The notes: generated by a model not told the origin, from the letters alone. A stretch of 14,551 nt of DNA from an uncultured Mycoplasma sp. (GCA_947174035.1 CAMWHH010000007.1:1-14551), one strand, 5' to 3'; counted from the stretch's first letter, positions 1 through 14,551 are shown. A program made the numbers and translations.

Positions 1-118
1 GAGTATCTTTAGGATTCATTTTATTCATGCTTTCATTTATTTTTATTTCAAAAGTTATTAGTTATTTTTTATTTGTTGAATAAGAATGAAATATAAGCAA
101 TTAAAATTTCATTTATTT

Positions 119-149
119 TTGTTCTGAAAAAGACAAAATGTATTATAAT
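119..149 (+). promoter_or_regulatory. Candidate promoter of the rpoBC operon
   Basis: A perfect TATAAT lies at 144-149, with a weak TTGTTC at 119-124 as a possible -35 box (19-nt spacing). A second TATAAT at 165-170 could serve instead or as well. In Mollicutes the -10 box is usually the only well-conserved element, so the poor -35 does not rule this out. In so A+T-rich a leader a chance TATAAT is possible. The transcription start is not visible from sequence alone. Confidence 0.4.
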
Positions 150-240
150 TTTTCAGTTATACTATATAATTATGCTTTAAATGCTTTTTTAAAGACTTTT
201 TATAGCAAATCACCAGCAGAAATAAGGAGCAATTCAGCAA

Positions 241-4374
<4,134 letters not shown>

Positions 4375-4395
4375 AAGAAAGGGTTTAGTTAAAAT

Positions 4396-8262
<3,867 letters not shown>

Positions 8263-8307
8263 TTCTTTTCTTCTTTAAATTGATATATTGAAAATTAAAA
8301 TTTCAGA

Positions 8308-8313
8308 TATAAT
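8308..8313 (+). promoter_or_regulatory. Candidate -10 box for rplM-rpsI
   Basis: A TATAAT lies 32 nt before the rplM start, just after the hairpin at the end of rpoC. A TTGAAA at 8288-8293 is only 14 nt upstream, too close for a good -35, and TTGATA at 8280-8285 is too far (22 nt). The position between a terminator-like hairpin and a strong ribosome binding site (AAAGGAG, 8329-8335) supports a promoter. The match alone is weak evidence in this base composition. Confidence 0.4.
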
Positions 8314-8345
8314 ATAAGATGTTGCACTAAAGGAGTATTTTATTT

Positions 8346-8792
8346 ATGCAAAAGACAACATTTGTTAAAAATGAAGCAGCAATGGCTAATAAAAAGTGAT
8401 ATATCATTGATGCATCTAATGTTATTTTAGGTAAATTAGCTGTTGAAGCTGCAAACATTTTACGTGGCAAAAATAAAGCTGATTTTACTCCTAATGTTGA
8501 CTGTGGTGATTATTTAGTTATTATCAATTCAGATAAAATTGTTTTATCTTCTGATAAAGCTGAAAAAGAAAAATGATATAGACATTCTGGATATATTGGT
8601 GGTTTAAAAGAAAGAACAGGTAAACAAATGCTTGAAAAATATTCAGATGAATTAATTTATGAAGCAATCAAAGGAATGCTACCTAAGAACAAACTGTCTA
8701 GAAACATTATTAGAAAATTATTTGTTTACAAAGATAACAATCACAAACAAGCTGCTCAAAAACCAGTTGAATTAAAAATAAAAAGTAATTAA
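8346..8792 (+). CDS. rplM: 50S ribosomal protein L13
   Basis: Large-subunit ribosomal protein L13, an early assembly protein that binds 23S rRNA. The gene is not one long open frame under the standard code because two Trp codons are UGA (in KKWYIID and KEKWYRHSGY). Read with table 4 it gives 148 aa, against about 142-148 in the family. Family signatures in order: [48 protein letters not shown], and [21 protein letters not shown]. The ATG at 8346 follows AAAGGAG at 8329-8335. The next in-frame ATG (residue 13, directly before ANKKWYIID) has no comparable ribosome binding site, so I keep the first, though a start there is not excluded. rpsI follows after 11 nt, the usual L13-S9 pairing. Confidence 0.97.
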
Positions 8793-8803
8793 AGGAAAGA
8801 AAA

Positions 8804-9193
8804 ATGAGTGTAGAGTATAAAGGTTTAGGAAGAAGAAAATCTTCTATTGCACATGTTAAATTAGTTCCAGGAACTGGAAAGATTTTCATTAATAAAAGAA
8901 AACCAAGTGAATATTTTCCAAATTCTTTGGTTATTCAAGATATGGAACAACCTCTTGTAATCACAGATACTAGAAAAAGTTTTGATGTATTTGTAAAAGT
9001 TGTTGGTGGTGGGTTTACAGGACAAGCTGGAGCAATAAGACTAGGAATTGCAAGAGCTTTACTTGCTGTTAATCAAGATTTTAGAAAATCTTTAAAAGTT
9101 TCTAAAATGCTAACTAGAGACTCAAGAGTAAAAGAAAGAAAAAAATATGGTTTATTGGGTGCAAGAAGAAGACCTCAATTTACAAAACGTTAA
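8804..9193 (+). CDS. rpsI: 30S ribosomal protein S9
   Basis: Small-subunit ribosomal protein S9; its C-terminal tail reaches the P-site tRNA in the decoding centre. The product is 129 aa, full length for the family. The sequence shows the N-terminal [16 protein letters not shown], the central [21 protein letters not shown], and the invariant basic tail RRRPQFTKR ending in Lys-Arg. The Shine-Dalgarno AAAGGA (8791-8796) overlaps the rplM stop codon, so the two genes are tightly coupled in one operon, ending at the hairpin terminator 26 nt downstream. Nothing unusual is seen. Confidence 0.98.
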   Translation: MSVEYKGLGRRKSSIAHVKLVPGTGKIFINKRKPSEYFPNSLVIQDMEQPLVITDTRKSFDVFVKVVGGGFTGQAGAIRLGIARALLAVNQDFRKSLKVSKMLTRDSRVKERKKYGLLGARRRPQFTKR

Positions 9194-9218
9194 TTATTTT
9201 ATTTATTTTTAATAATTT

Positions 9219-9246
9219 AAACAGAAGGTAAAACTTCTGTTTTTTT
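9219..9246 (+). terminator. Intrinsic terminator after rpsI
   Basis: AAACAGAAG (9219-9227) pairs with CTTCTGTTT (9234-9242), a perfect 9-bp stem with loop GTAAAA, followed directly by further T residues to 9246. This is a textbook rho-independent terminator. It closes the ribosomal protein operon and separates it from the accessory genes that follow. Confidence 0.88.
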
Positions 9247-9310
9247 GTTTTACATACCATATTATTTTTTTGGAATTAAGAAAAAACGCTTTAAAAAATG
9301 ATTTTTTTAT

Positions 9311-9316
9311 TATAAT
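9311..9316 (+). promoter_or_regulatory. Candidate -10 box of the nucleotidyltransferase-like operon
   Basis: TATAAT lies within a longer A/T run between the rpsI terminator and the hairpin leader of the next gene. There is no convincing -35 at 15-19 nt upstream. A start about 7 nt downstream would put the hairpin at 9323-9341 at the very 5' end of the mRNA. Since a terminator lies just upstream, the accessory genes need their own promoter, and this is the best candidate in the gap. Confidence 0.45.
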
Positions 9317-9322
9317 AATATG

Positions 9323-9341
9323 ATTTAGACATAATCTAAAT
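9323..9341 (+). promoter_or_regulatory. Leader hairpin upstream of the nucleotidyltransferase-like operon
   Basis: ATTTAGA (9323-9329) and TCTAAAT (9335-9341) form a perfect 7-bp inverted repeat with loop CATAA. It is followed by an unusually G-rich stretch for this genome (GGTCGGCTTGGG, 9342-9353), then the 12-bp palindrome AATAATATTATT (9354-9365), then the strong AAGGAGG Shine-Dalgarno (9373-9379). It could be a 5' mRNA-stabilising stem, part of a cis-regulatory RNA, or an operator just downstream of the promoter. I do not recognise a known riboswitch class. Confidence 0.4.
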
Positions 9342-9383
9342 GGTCGGCTTGGGAATAATATTATTTTTTTATAAGGAGGATTT

Positions 9384-10022
9384 ATGACCTTTACTTATGT
9401 AACTAAAAAAGAATATTCTGATTTAAAAGTTAGTTTAATAGAATTAATAAAATTAGTACAAAATGAATTTAGAAATGATTATTTTACTTTTCAATTTAAT
9501 TTTATTGGTAGTGCTAAATACAATATGATAACAATCGGTAATCCAAATAAAGGATTTGATTTTGACGTTAATTTTGAAATACAGAAAATAAAAAGGAAAG
9601 ATTTAAGTGCTCAAAAAATAAAAGAATTAGTATTAAAAAAATTTAATGAGTTAGTTACTAAAAATAAAATAAATTTTAGCTATCCTGAAAATAATTCAAG
9701 ATCAATGACTATAAAAGAAAAAGATACACAGAAATCAAAGATATTATATGGAGTAGATATTGCAATAATATGAAATGATGAAATTATATTTCATAATAAA
9801 AAACAGTCTACCTTAGAATGACAGGAACTAAGAAAAAACAATGAAATGCTTGGAAATATAACAGAAATTAAAAAGAAAGGAAAATGAAATAAATTTAGAG
9901 AAATATATCTTCAAAAGAAGAATGATTATATTAACAAGGACAAAGAATCTTGTTCATTGTTTATTGAATCAATTAATGAGATTATGCAAGAAATAAATAA
10001 AACAATGACAACAAATAAATAA
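9384..10022 (+). CDS. Nucleotidyltransferase-like protein, paralog A
   Basis: I do not recognise a named family; the assignment rests on motifs. Read with table 4 (UGA Trp at 9771, 9819 and 9885) it is 212 aa, with no signal peptide or membrane segment. After an N-terminal helix (about residues 8-30) comes NFIGSAKYNMITIGN and then GFDFDVN: Gly42-Ser43, then Asp59-x-Asp61. A beta-rich stretch after SR (residues 105-106) leads to YGVDIAII, with Asp125 in a hydrophobic strand. Gly-Ser, Asp-x-Asp and a later strand Asp, in this order, is the active-site layout of the DNA polymerase beta-like nucleotidyltransferases, which include cGAS-like CD-NTases, OAS and CCA-adding enzymes. The C-terminal part has few hydrophobic runs and ends in a charged helix with WNKFREIYLQKKN. 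At 212 aa it is shorter than typical CD-NTases (about 300-400 aa). The start is set by AAGGAGG at 9373-9379. Substrate and role are unknown; a defence role is possible but there is no direct evidence. Confidence 0.75.
9486..9566 (+). repeat. 81-bp near-identical block, copy 1 (in paralog A)
   Basis: This segment matches 10162-10242 at 77 of 81 positions by manual alignment, including an uninterrupted 47-bp identical run. The four differences are all silent third-codon changes, so residues 35-61 of paralog A equal residues 34-60 of paralog B. It covers the Gly-Ser and Asp-x-Asp catalytic motifs. Confidence 0.9.
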
Positions 10023-10062
10023 TTTTTCTATTTTGACAAAAAAAGAAAGAGGGTGATGGAAT

Positions 10063-10692
10063 ATGAGTTATGAATTTGTCGAAAAAACAAAATACTTACC
10101 AATTAAAAAACATTTAATAAACCTAATAAAATTAGTTCAAAACGAAGTAAGAGAATGTTTCACTTTTCAGTTTAATTTTATTGGTAGTGCTAAATACAAT
10201 ATGATAACAATCGGTAACCCAAATAAAGGATTTGACTTTGATATAGATATAAGAGTAAATGATGATGAAGAAAATTATAAAGCAGAAGAAATAATAAACA
10301 TATTAAATAATGCCTTTATAAAGCAAGTAAATGAAAATTTAACTATTTTTAGTTTTCCTGAAAATAGTTCTCGTGTTTTAACAATAAAAGCAGTGGATAA
10401 ACAGAAATCAAAAATTTTATACAGTGCAGATATTGCTGTGGTTTTTGATTGTGAAAATGGGAAGCAGCAATACATACATTTTAATAAAAAGAAAAATTTA
10501 TATTATTGAAACTATAAAAAAGAATCTTTTTATAAATTAGATGAAAAAATTTTAAAAATTAGAAGTAATAGTTTGTGAAATTGTGTTAGAGAAAGATATC
10601 TTGATAAAAAAAACAGAAACTACGAAAATAAAAAATCTTATTCTTTGTTTCTTGAAACAATTAATGAAATTTACAATATTTTTTCCAATTAA
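10063..10692 (+). CDS. Nucleotidyltransferase-like protein, paralog B
   Basis: Second member of the pair, 209 aa with UGA Trp at 10507 and 10576. It begins 40 nt after paralog A, with an AGAGGGTGAT Shine-Dalgarno variant just before the ATG, so it is probably in the same operon. The architecture matches paralog A: an N-terminal helix ending LIKLVQNEVRE, the identical core with Gly41-Ser42 and Asp58-x-Asp60, the strand SADIAVVFD with Asp123 as presumed third metal ligand, and a C-terminal module with WNCVRERYLDKKN and a last helix LFLETINEIYNIF. Outside the shared core identity drops clearly, but the C-terminal motif W-N-x-x-R-E-x-Y-L-x-K-K-N is kept, suggesting a family-specific function there. 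All catalytic-type residues are present in both copies, so neither looks dead. Substrate unknown. An alternative is a non-catalytic binding protein with this fold. Confidence 0.75.
10162..10242 (+). repeat. 81-bp near-identical block, copy 2 (in paralog B)
   Basis: Direct repeat partner of 9486-9566, offset by 676 bp. Sequence on both sides diverges quickly at nucleotide and protein level, so the high identity is confined to the active-site segment. Strong protein constraint alone would allow more silent change; recent gene conversion is a reasonable alternative. Confidence 0.9.
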
Positions 10693-10707
10693 TGAAAAAG
10701 TAATAGG

Positions 10708-10744
10708 AAAAAACCAGAAATTTTATTGGGATTTCTGGTTTTTT
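10708..10744. terminator. Bidirectional intrinsic terminator between convergent operons
   Basis: Six A residues plus CCAGAAAT (10708-10721) pair with ATTTCTGG plus six T residues (10731-10744): a perfect 14-bp stem with a 9-nt loop. It is A-flanked on one side and T-flanked on the other, so it can work on both strands. It lies 15 nt after the stop of paralog B and 23 nt after the nrdE stop on the minus strand. It ends both transcription units. Confidence 0.88.
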
Positions 10745-10767
10745 AATTATTTTTTATTAAAAAGTTT

Positions 10768-12948
10768 TTAAATAACACAAGTTGTACATTCAAATAGTTT
10801 TTCAGAATCTTTTAATACTTCTTGTCTAATTCTAATATAGTAAATTGATATACATTTTTTATTGAATGCATAAATATAAGCTTTGTTTAAATCTCTTGTT
10901 GTTGCATTTTCTGTTAAAAACAAAGTCATAGAAATTGCTTGATCAACATGTTGTTGTGCTGCTGCACAAATATCAATTATTGGATTAGTTCCCATTTCAT
11001 ATGCACCCTTAGCATAGTACATGTAGTTATCAACACTAATTTTATATGCTGGAACATAAATTCTTCCAACTTTTCCTTCTTTTCTTATTTCAATTGGTGA
11101 AACAGTAGGTTGTAAACTAGGAGTACATGAAGACAAGTAACTAATAGATCCAGTTGGAGCAACAGCCATTAAATGAGAATTTGCCAATCCGTATTTTTTA
11201 ATATTTTCAGTTAGTTCAATTCAGTCTTGTTGTGAAGGAATTTCAAACTCATATTGTTTTAATAAATTTTTTATTTTTTCAGTTTTAGGAGTTCAATAGT
11301 CACTTTCACATTTTGTGTATTTATCAAAATAAGAACCATCAGCATATTTTGTGTTTTTGAAATTTTCAAAAATAAATCCTGTTTCTTTAGCATGTTTATT
11401 TGATGCTTTATAACAATGATAAGCCATTGCATAAAAAAACATGTTAGTAAAATCAACAGCTTCTGGACTATCATAATAAATTTTGTTAGTAGCTAAGAAT
11501 CCATGTAGATTCATTGCACCTAATCCTACTGCTTTGTTTTTAGAATTTCCTTCTTGGATTGTTGGTGCTGAAGATAAATCAGCTAGATTTGCAATTGCAT
11601 CCAAAGCTTTAATTGAATATTCTACAGTTTTACTGAAATTTTTACCATTTTCCATTACTTTTGCAATGTTTAAAGATCCTAAATTACAACAAACATCTTC
11701 ACCTAGTTTTTCATATGATAAATCTGTGTTTAAAACAGAAGGAGTATTGATTTGAATAATTTCTGTACAAAGATTTGACATAATAATTCTGTTATTTAAT
11801 GCAGCATTTTTTTCATTTGCAATGTCATCAAACAAAATGAAAGGATATCCAGATTCAAATTGAATTTCAGCAATTTGTTTAAATAATTTTCTTGCTGGAA
11901 TAAATGTTTTTGAAATTCTTGGGTTATTTAAAAGATTTTCATATTCTTTTGTGATTGAAATGTCACTCATTGGTTTGTTGTATTCTCTTTGAATATCATA
12001 AGGAGAAAATAATGCCATGTCTTTGTTTTCTTTAGCTAAATGAAAAGCAACATCTGGAATAACTACACCTAATGATAAAGATTTAATTCTAATCTTTTCA
12101 TCTGCATTTTCTCTTTTAGAGTCTAAGAATTTTAAAATATCTGGGTGGAACACATTTAAATAAACTGCACCAGCACCTTGTCTTTGACCTAGTTGGTTTG
12201 CATATGAGAAAACATCTTCTAAAATTTTCATTACTGGAATTATTCCTGTAGCTTGATTTTTAATATTTTTGATTGGAGCACCAAATTCTCTTAAATTTGT
12301 TAAACAGTAAGCAACTCCTCCACCTCTTTTTGATAATTGCAACCCCATTGTAGTAGCTCTAGCAATTGATTCCATATTATCTTCAACTCTAATTAAATAA
12401 CAAGAAACAAACTCTCCTCTTTTCTTTTTACCAGCATTTAAAAATGTTGGTGTTGCAGGTTGATATCTTCCTGTCATCATTTCGTCTAAAAATGTTAAAG
12501 CATCTTGTTCGTTTCCTTTTGCAAATAACAATGCATTACAAGTTACACGATCTTCAAAATGTTCAAAATAAGTTTTATTGTCAAAAGATTTTAATGCATA
12601 AGTTGTATAAAATTTCATTGCACCCATAAATGAACTAAATTTAAAGTTATAACTTTTTGCTTTTTCAAAAATAGAAATTAAAAAATTTGGACTGTATTTT
12701 TTAAATAAATCAAAATCATAGTAATTATTAACAAATAAATATTCTAATTTTTCTTTTACAGAACCAAATACCTTAAAATTAGGCAAAATTTCAGTTTCTA
12801 AATATTTATCTACTGCTAATAAATCATTTTCAAATTGAAAATTTCCATTTTCATCAAAAAGTTTAATAGTTGCATTTAAAGATATATAAGAATCTTTGTC
12901 AACAATTATATTATTTTTGCTATTCGTGTTAGAGTTATTATTATTCAT
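10768..12948 (-). CDS. nrdE: Ribonucleoside-diphosphate reductase large (alpha) subunit NrdE
   Basis: Catalytic R1 subunit of a class Ib/Ie ribonucleotide reductase, reducing ribonucleoside diphosphates to deoxyribonucleotides. The product is 726 aa with UGA as Trp. As expected for NrdE there is no N-terminal ATP-cone; the first 17 or so residues are an Asn-rich tail before YISLNATIKLFDENGNFQFE. Key residues: Cys183 in EFVSCYLIRVED (redox Cys); Asn392, Cys394 and Glu396 in SNLCTEI (substrate-radical site); Cys420/Cys421 in DVCCNLGSLN (redox partner); PTGSISYLSSCTPSLQP in the phosphate-binding region; Tyr703-Tyr704 in IYYIRIRQ (radical transfer to NrdF); and the C-terminal CTTC pair (Cys721, Cys724) for thioredoxin or NrdH re-reduction. 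Shine-Dalgarno AGGAAG (12957-12962 on the minus strand) overlaps the nrdI stop. It is the last gene of nrdF-nrdI-nrdE and ends at the shared terminator. Confidence 0.97.
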
Positions 12949-12960
12949 TTTTGTTACTTC

Positions 12961-13395
12961 CTAAAAATTATTATCTTTTCAAAATTTATTTCCGATTTCT
13001 ATTACATTTTCAACATCTTGTTTTGTACCTAATAATTCAAAATTGTAAAGGTATGGAATATTTAGTTTCTTTGAAATTATATCCCCAGCAAGGCAATAAG
13101 TATCATAAAAATTAGTATTTCCTGATGCTATCACTGCTTTGCAATTATTTCTATTAGTTTCGATGTTTAAAAATTTTTTTACTTGTTTTGGTACAGCGCC
13201 AGCTGTTTGTCCATGACCACCAGCGTAAGTTGGTGTCAACAAAATAAAGGGTTCTTCAATAATTGGTGGATCTTCATTAAAATTTATTGGTAGTCTTGTT
13301 GATCTACAACCCACTTTTAAAATAAAACGATGTGTGTTATTGGAGATTGAAGAAAAATAAACAATATAAAATTTTTTTTCTATATTATCATTCAT
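12961..13395 (-). CDS. nrdI: Flavodoxin-like ribonucleotide reductase activator NrdI
   Basis: Small FMN protein that supplies the oxidant to NrdF when its radical is made. The product is 144 aa; a UGA Trp at 12979-12981 (NKFW) is read through and the true stop is TAG at 12961. Family motifs: YFSSISNNTHRFI (residues 13-25, FMN phosphate loop), TPTYAGGHG (54-62, next to the flavin), SGNTNFYDTYCLAGD (91-105), and FELLGTKQDV near the end. The ATG at 13395 lies 3 nt after the nrdF stop and has no clear Shine-Dalgarno, so translation is probably coupled to nrdF. Position between nrdF and nrdE is the order known from other Mollicutes. Because the NrdF here looks metal-free, NrdI is expected to drive oxidation of a tyrosine instead of assembly of a dimanganese centre; this is inferred from the class Ie literature. 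Confidence 0.95.
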
Positions 13396-13398
13396 TTA

Positions 13399-14418
13399 CT
13401 AAAAATCTCAATCTTCATCATCTGTTTCTTCAACATTTCCCATAATGTATGAAGAACCATTACCAGAAAAGAAATCATGATTTTCATCAGCTCTAGCTGA
13501 TAATTGTACAAATATTTCTGGTTTAATTTCTGTTTCTTGAGGTGTAAATGGAGAATCATAACCTAAGTTTTGTAAAAATTTACCTGCATTATATACACTA
13601 AATTTAATTGCATCATCAGCAATATTGAAACCTGAATACAACTCATTTAAGAATTTTTTTTCTAAATCGATTACTTCATACAACAAATCGAAAACAAATT
13701 TTTTCATTTCTGCTTGTTTTTCAGGTGGTAATTTAGCAACCTTTTGTTGGTATTTATAACCACTATAATAGTTATGAATAACTTTATCTCTTAATATTAA
13801 TCTAATGATATCTAAAGTATTTGGCAACATGTTTTTTGCACCTAAATAAAAAGGTAAATAGAAACCACCATATAATAAGAATCCAGGCATCATAGCTGCA
13901 GCTACTTTTGATTTTAATGGGTCATCTCCAATGTAATAAGGAATTAAAACTTGTGCCCTTTTTTGCAAACTTTCACAATTAATTACTCAATCATGTGCTG
14001 AATTAATTTGGTCACTTGAACAAAATGTAGAAAATATTGATCCATAACTTCTTGCATGAACTCCAACCATAAAAGCAAAGTTTGTGTAGATTACTTGTTC
14101 ATGGTCAGTTAGTGAATTTTTAATTTGAGCCACATCACCTATTGTAGCTTGGATAGTATCTAACAATGTTAATCCTGTAAATGTTCTTACAACAAGTTCT
14201 TGTCATTTATTATCTAATTTGTTTCAAGAAGTTAAGTCGTTTGAAAGTGCAATTTTTTCAGGAAGTCAGAAATTTTGAGTAATTCTATTTCAAACTTCTA
14301 AATCTTTTTCATCATTAATAAAATTTCAATTTACTGATCTCATTTTCCCTTTTAAATTGTTTTTTGCATATTCAATTGGGGAAATTGATTTGTTGAAATA
14401 ATCTTTTTTGTTGTCCAT
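13399..14418 (-). CDS. nrdF: Ribonucleotide reductase radical subunit NrdF, metal-free class Ie type (VPK variant)
   Basis: Small R2 subunit that stores the radical starting catalysis in NrdE. The product is 339 aa with several UGA Trp codons, ending DEDWDF as is typical for NrdF. The start is set by AGGAGAG a few nt before the ATG. It aligns with E. coli NrdF at a constant offset of 20 around the active site: Asp87, His121 and His215 match ligands Asp67, His101 and His195, and Tyr125 matches the radical Tyr105. The other three ligands are replaced: Glu98 by Val118 (FMVGVHARSY), Glu158 by Pro178 (MMPGF), Glu192 by Lys212 (RDKVIH). I checked each codon on the complementary strand. This Val/Pro/Lys set is the published signature of class Ie R2 proteins, which use a DOPA radical on the tyrosine and bind no metal. 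It is the first gene of the nrdFIE operon. Alternative: an inactive subunit, unlikely because it is the only nrdF seen here and the rest of the protein is conserved. Confidence 0.96.
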
Positions 14419-14460
14419 ATTGCTCTCCTGACTTTAATAATCTAAATTAAAACACTTTTA

Positions 14461-14502
14461 TAGGCTTTTTTATAAAAAGTCTAAAAAAATATTTTTTTAG
14501 AC
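14461..14502 (-). promoter_or_regulatory. Palindrome and overlapping alternative hairpin upstream of nrdF
   Basis: Positions 14479-14502 are a perfect 24-bp palindrome (GTCTAAAAAAAT and its complement), 61-84 nt before the nrdF start. In the minus-strand transcript it is followed by five U residues, so it resembles a weak terminator. A second hairpin (14461-14470 with 14474-14483; 10 bp with one G-U pair and a 3-nt loop) uses the same AGTCTA bases, so the two cannot form together. It may be an operator for a dimeric repressor or an attenuator-like leader. Possible promoter elements further upstream on this strand (TTGTTA, then TAATAT after about 18 nt, in 14507-14540) are weak. Confidence 0.45.
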
Positions 14503-14551
14503 ACTTAATATATTAATCTACGAAAATGAATACTAACAATAAACTTTATAA

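Noticed and set aside
1-28. Possible divergent gene start on the minus strand (ATG at 28, reading MNKMNPKDT to the edge)
   Set aside because: Only nine codons are visible, there is no good Shine-Dalgarno and the peptide matches nothing I recognise. It cannot be supported from this window.
85-113. Inverted repeat AATGAAAT / ATTTCATT with a 13-nt loop upstream of rpoB
   Set aside because: The stem is all A/T except one pair, the loop is long and no clean T run follows. Such repeats are expected by chance here.
10033-10038. Perfect TTGACA between the two paralogs, possible -35 box for paralog B
   Set aside because: No -10 box lies at 15-19 nt downstream; that place holds the G-rich ribosome binding site and the start codon.
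9384-10692. CBASS-type antiphage operon
   Set aside because: The nucleotidyltransferase-like motifs invite this, but no effector or accessory gene is adjacent and both proteins are short for CD-NTases. Only the motif-level claim is kept.
10583-10771. 62-residue + strand open frame across the end of paralog B and the terminator
   Set aside because: It overlaps paralog B in another frame, runs through the terminator hairpin and has no ribosome binding site.
11483-11755. Plus-strand open frames inside nrdE (also 12444-12629) and the alternative minus frame at 11271-11474
   Set aside because: All lie inside conserved NrdE coding sequence in other frames, without ribosome binding sites.

Overview
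The window comes from a Mollicutes (mycoplasma-type) chromosome. It is strongly A+T-rich, and every Trp codon I met in the real genes is UGA (translation table 4). Conserved Trp residues in RpoB, RpoC, L13 and the Nrd proteins all fall on UGA, so a standard-code reading breaks each gene into pieces. RpoB is long for the class (1377 aa), which fits the Mycoplasma pneumoniae/Ureaplasma-like group better than the hominis group. That placement is an inference and I do not name a species.

Layout. Positions 1-240 are a leader with no supportable gene, only a candidate promoter and the rpoB ribosome binding site. Then, on the + strand: rpoB (241-4374) and rpoC (4396-8262), the two largest RNA polymerase subunits, as one transcription unit; a hairpin over the rpoC stop; a new candidate promoter; rplM-rpsI (8346-9193; ribosomal proteins L13 and S9); and a strong intrinsic terminator. 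Next comes a short accessory operon of two paralogous genes (9384-10022 and 10063-10692), with its own promoter candidate, an unusual structured leader and a strong Shine-Dalgarno. The two proteins carry what looks like a DNA polymerase beta-type / CD-NTase-like nucleotidyltransferase active site (Gly-Ser, Asp-x-Asp, then a third Asp). A bidirectional terminator separates them from the convergent minus-strand operon nrdF-nrdI-nrdE (14418 down to 10768), which encodes an aerobic ribonucleotide reductase and its flavodoxin-like activator.

Most notable points. (1) NrdF has lost three of the six metal-ligand carboxylates in the Val/Pro/Lys pattern. This is the signature of the metal-free, DOPA-radical class Ie reductases, so the operon probably makes dNTPs without iron or manganese in the radical subunit. 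(2) The tandem nucleotidyltransferase-like pair has no function I recognise. It shares an 81-bp block around the catalytic motif with only four differences, all silent, next to much more diverged flanks. (3) The nrdF leader has a 24-bp perfect palindrome overlapping an alternative hairpin, a candidate regulatory element. (4) RpoB has Asn at the E. coli His526 position, in line with the natural rifampicin insensitivity of Mollicutes.

RpoB/RpoC, L13/S9 and ribonucleotide reductase are housekeeping functions (transcription, translation, dNTP supply). The nucleotidyltransferase-like pair is the only accessory-looking insert, and it is bounded by terminators on both sides.
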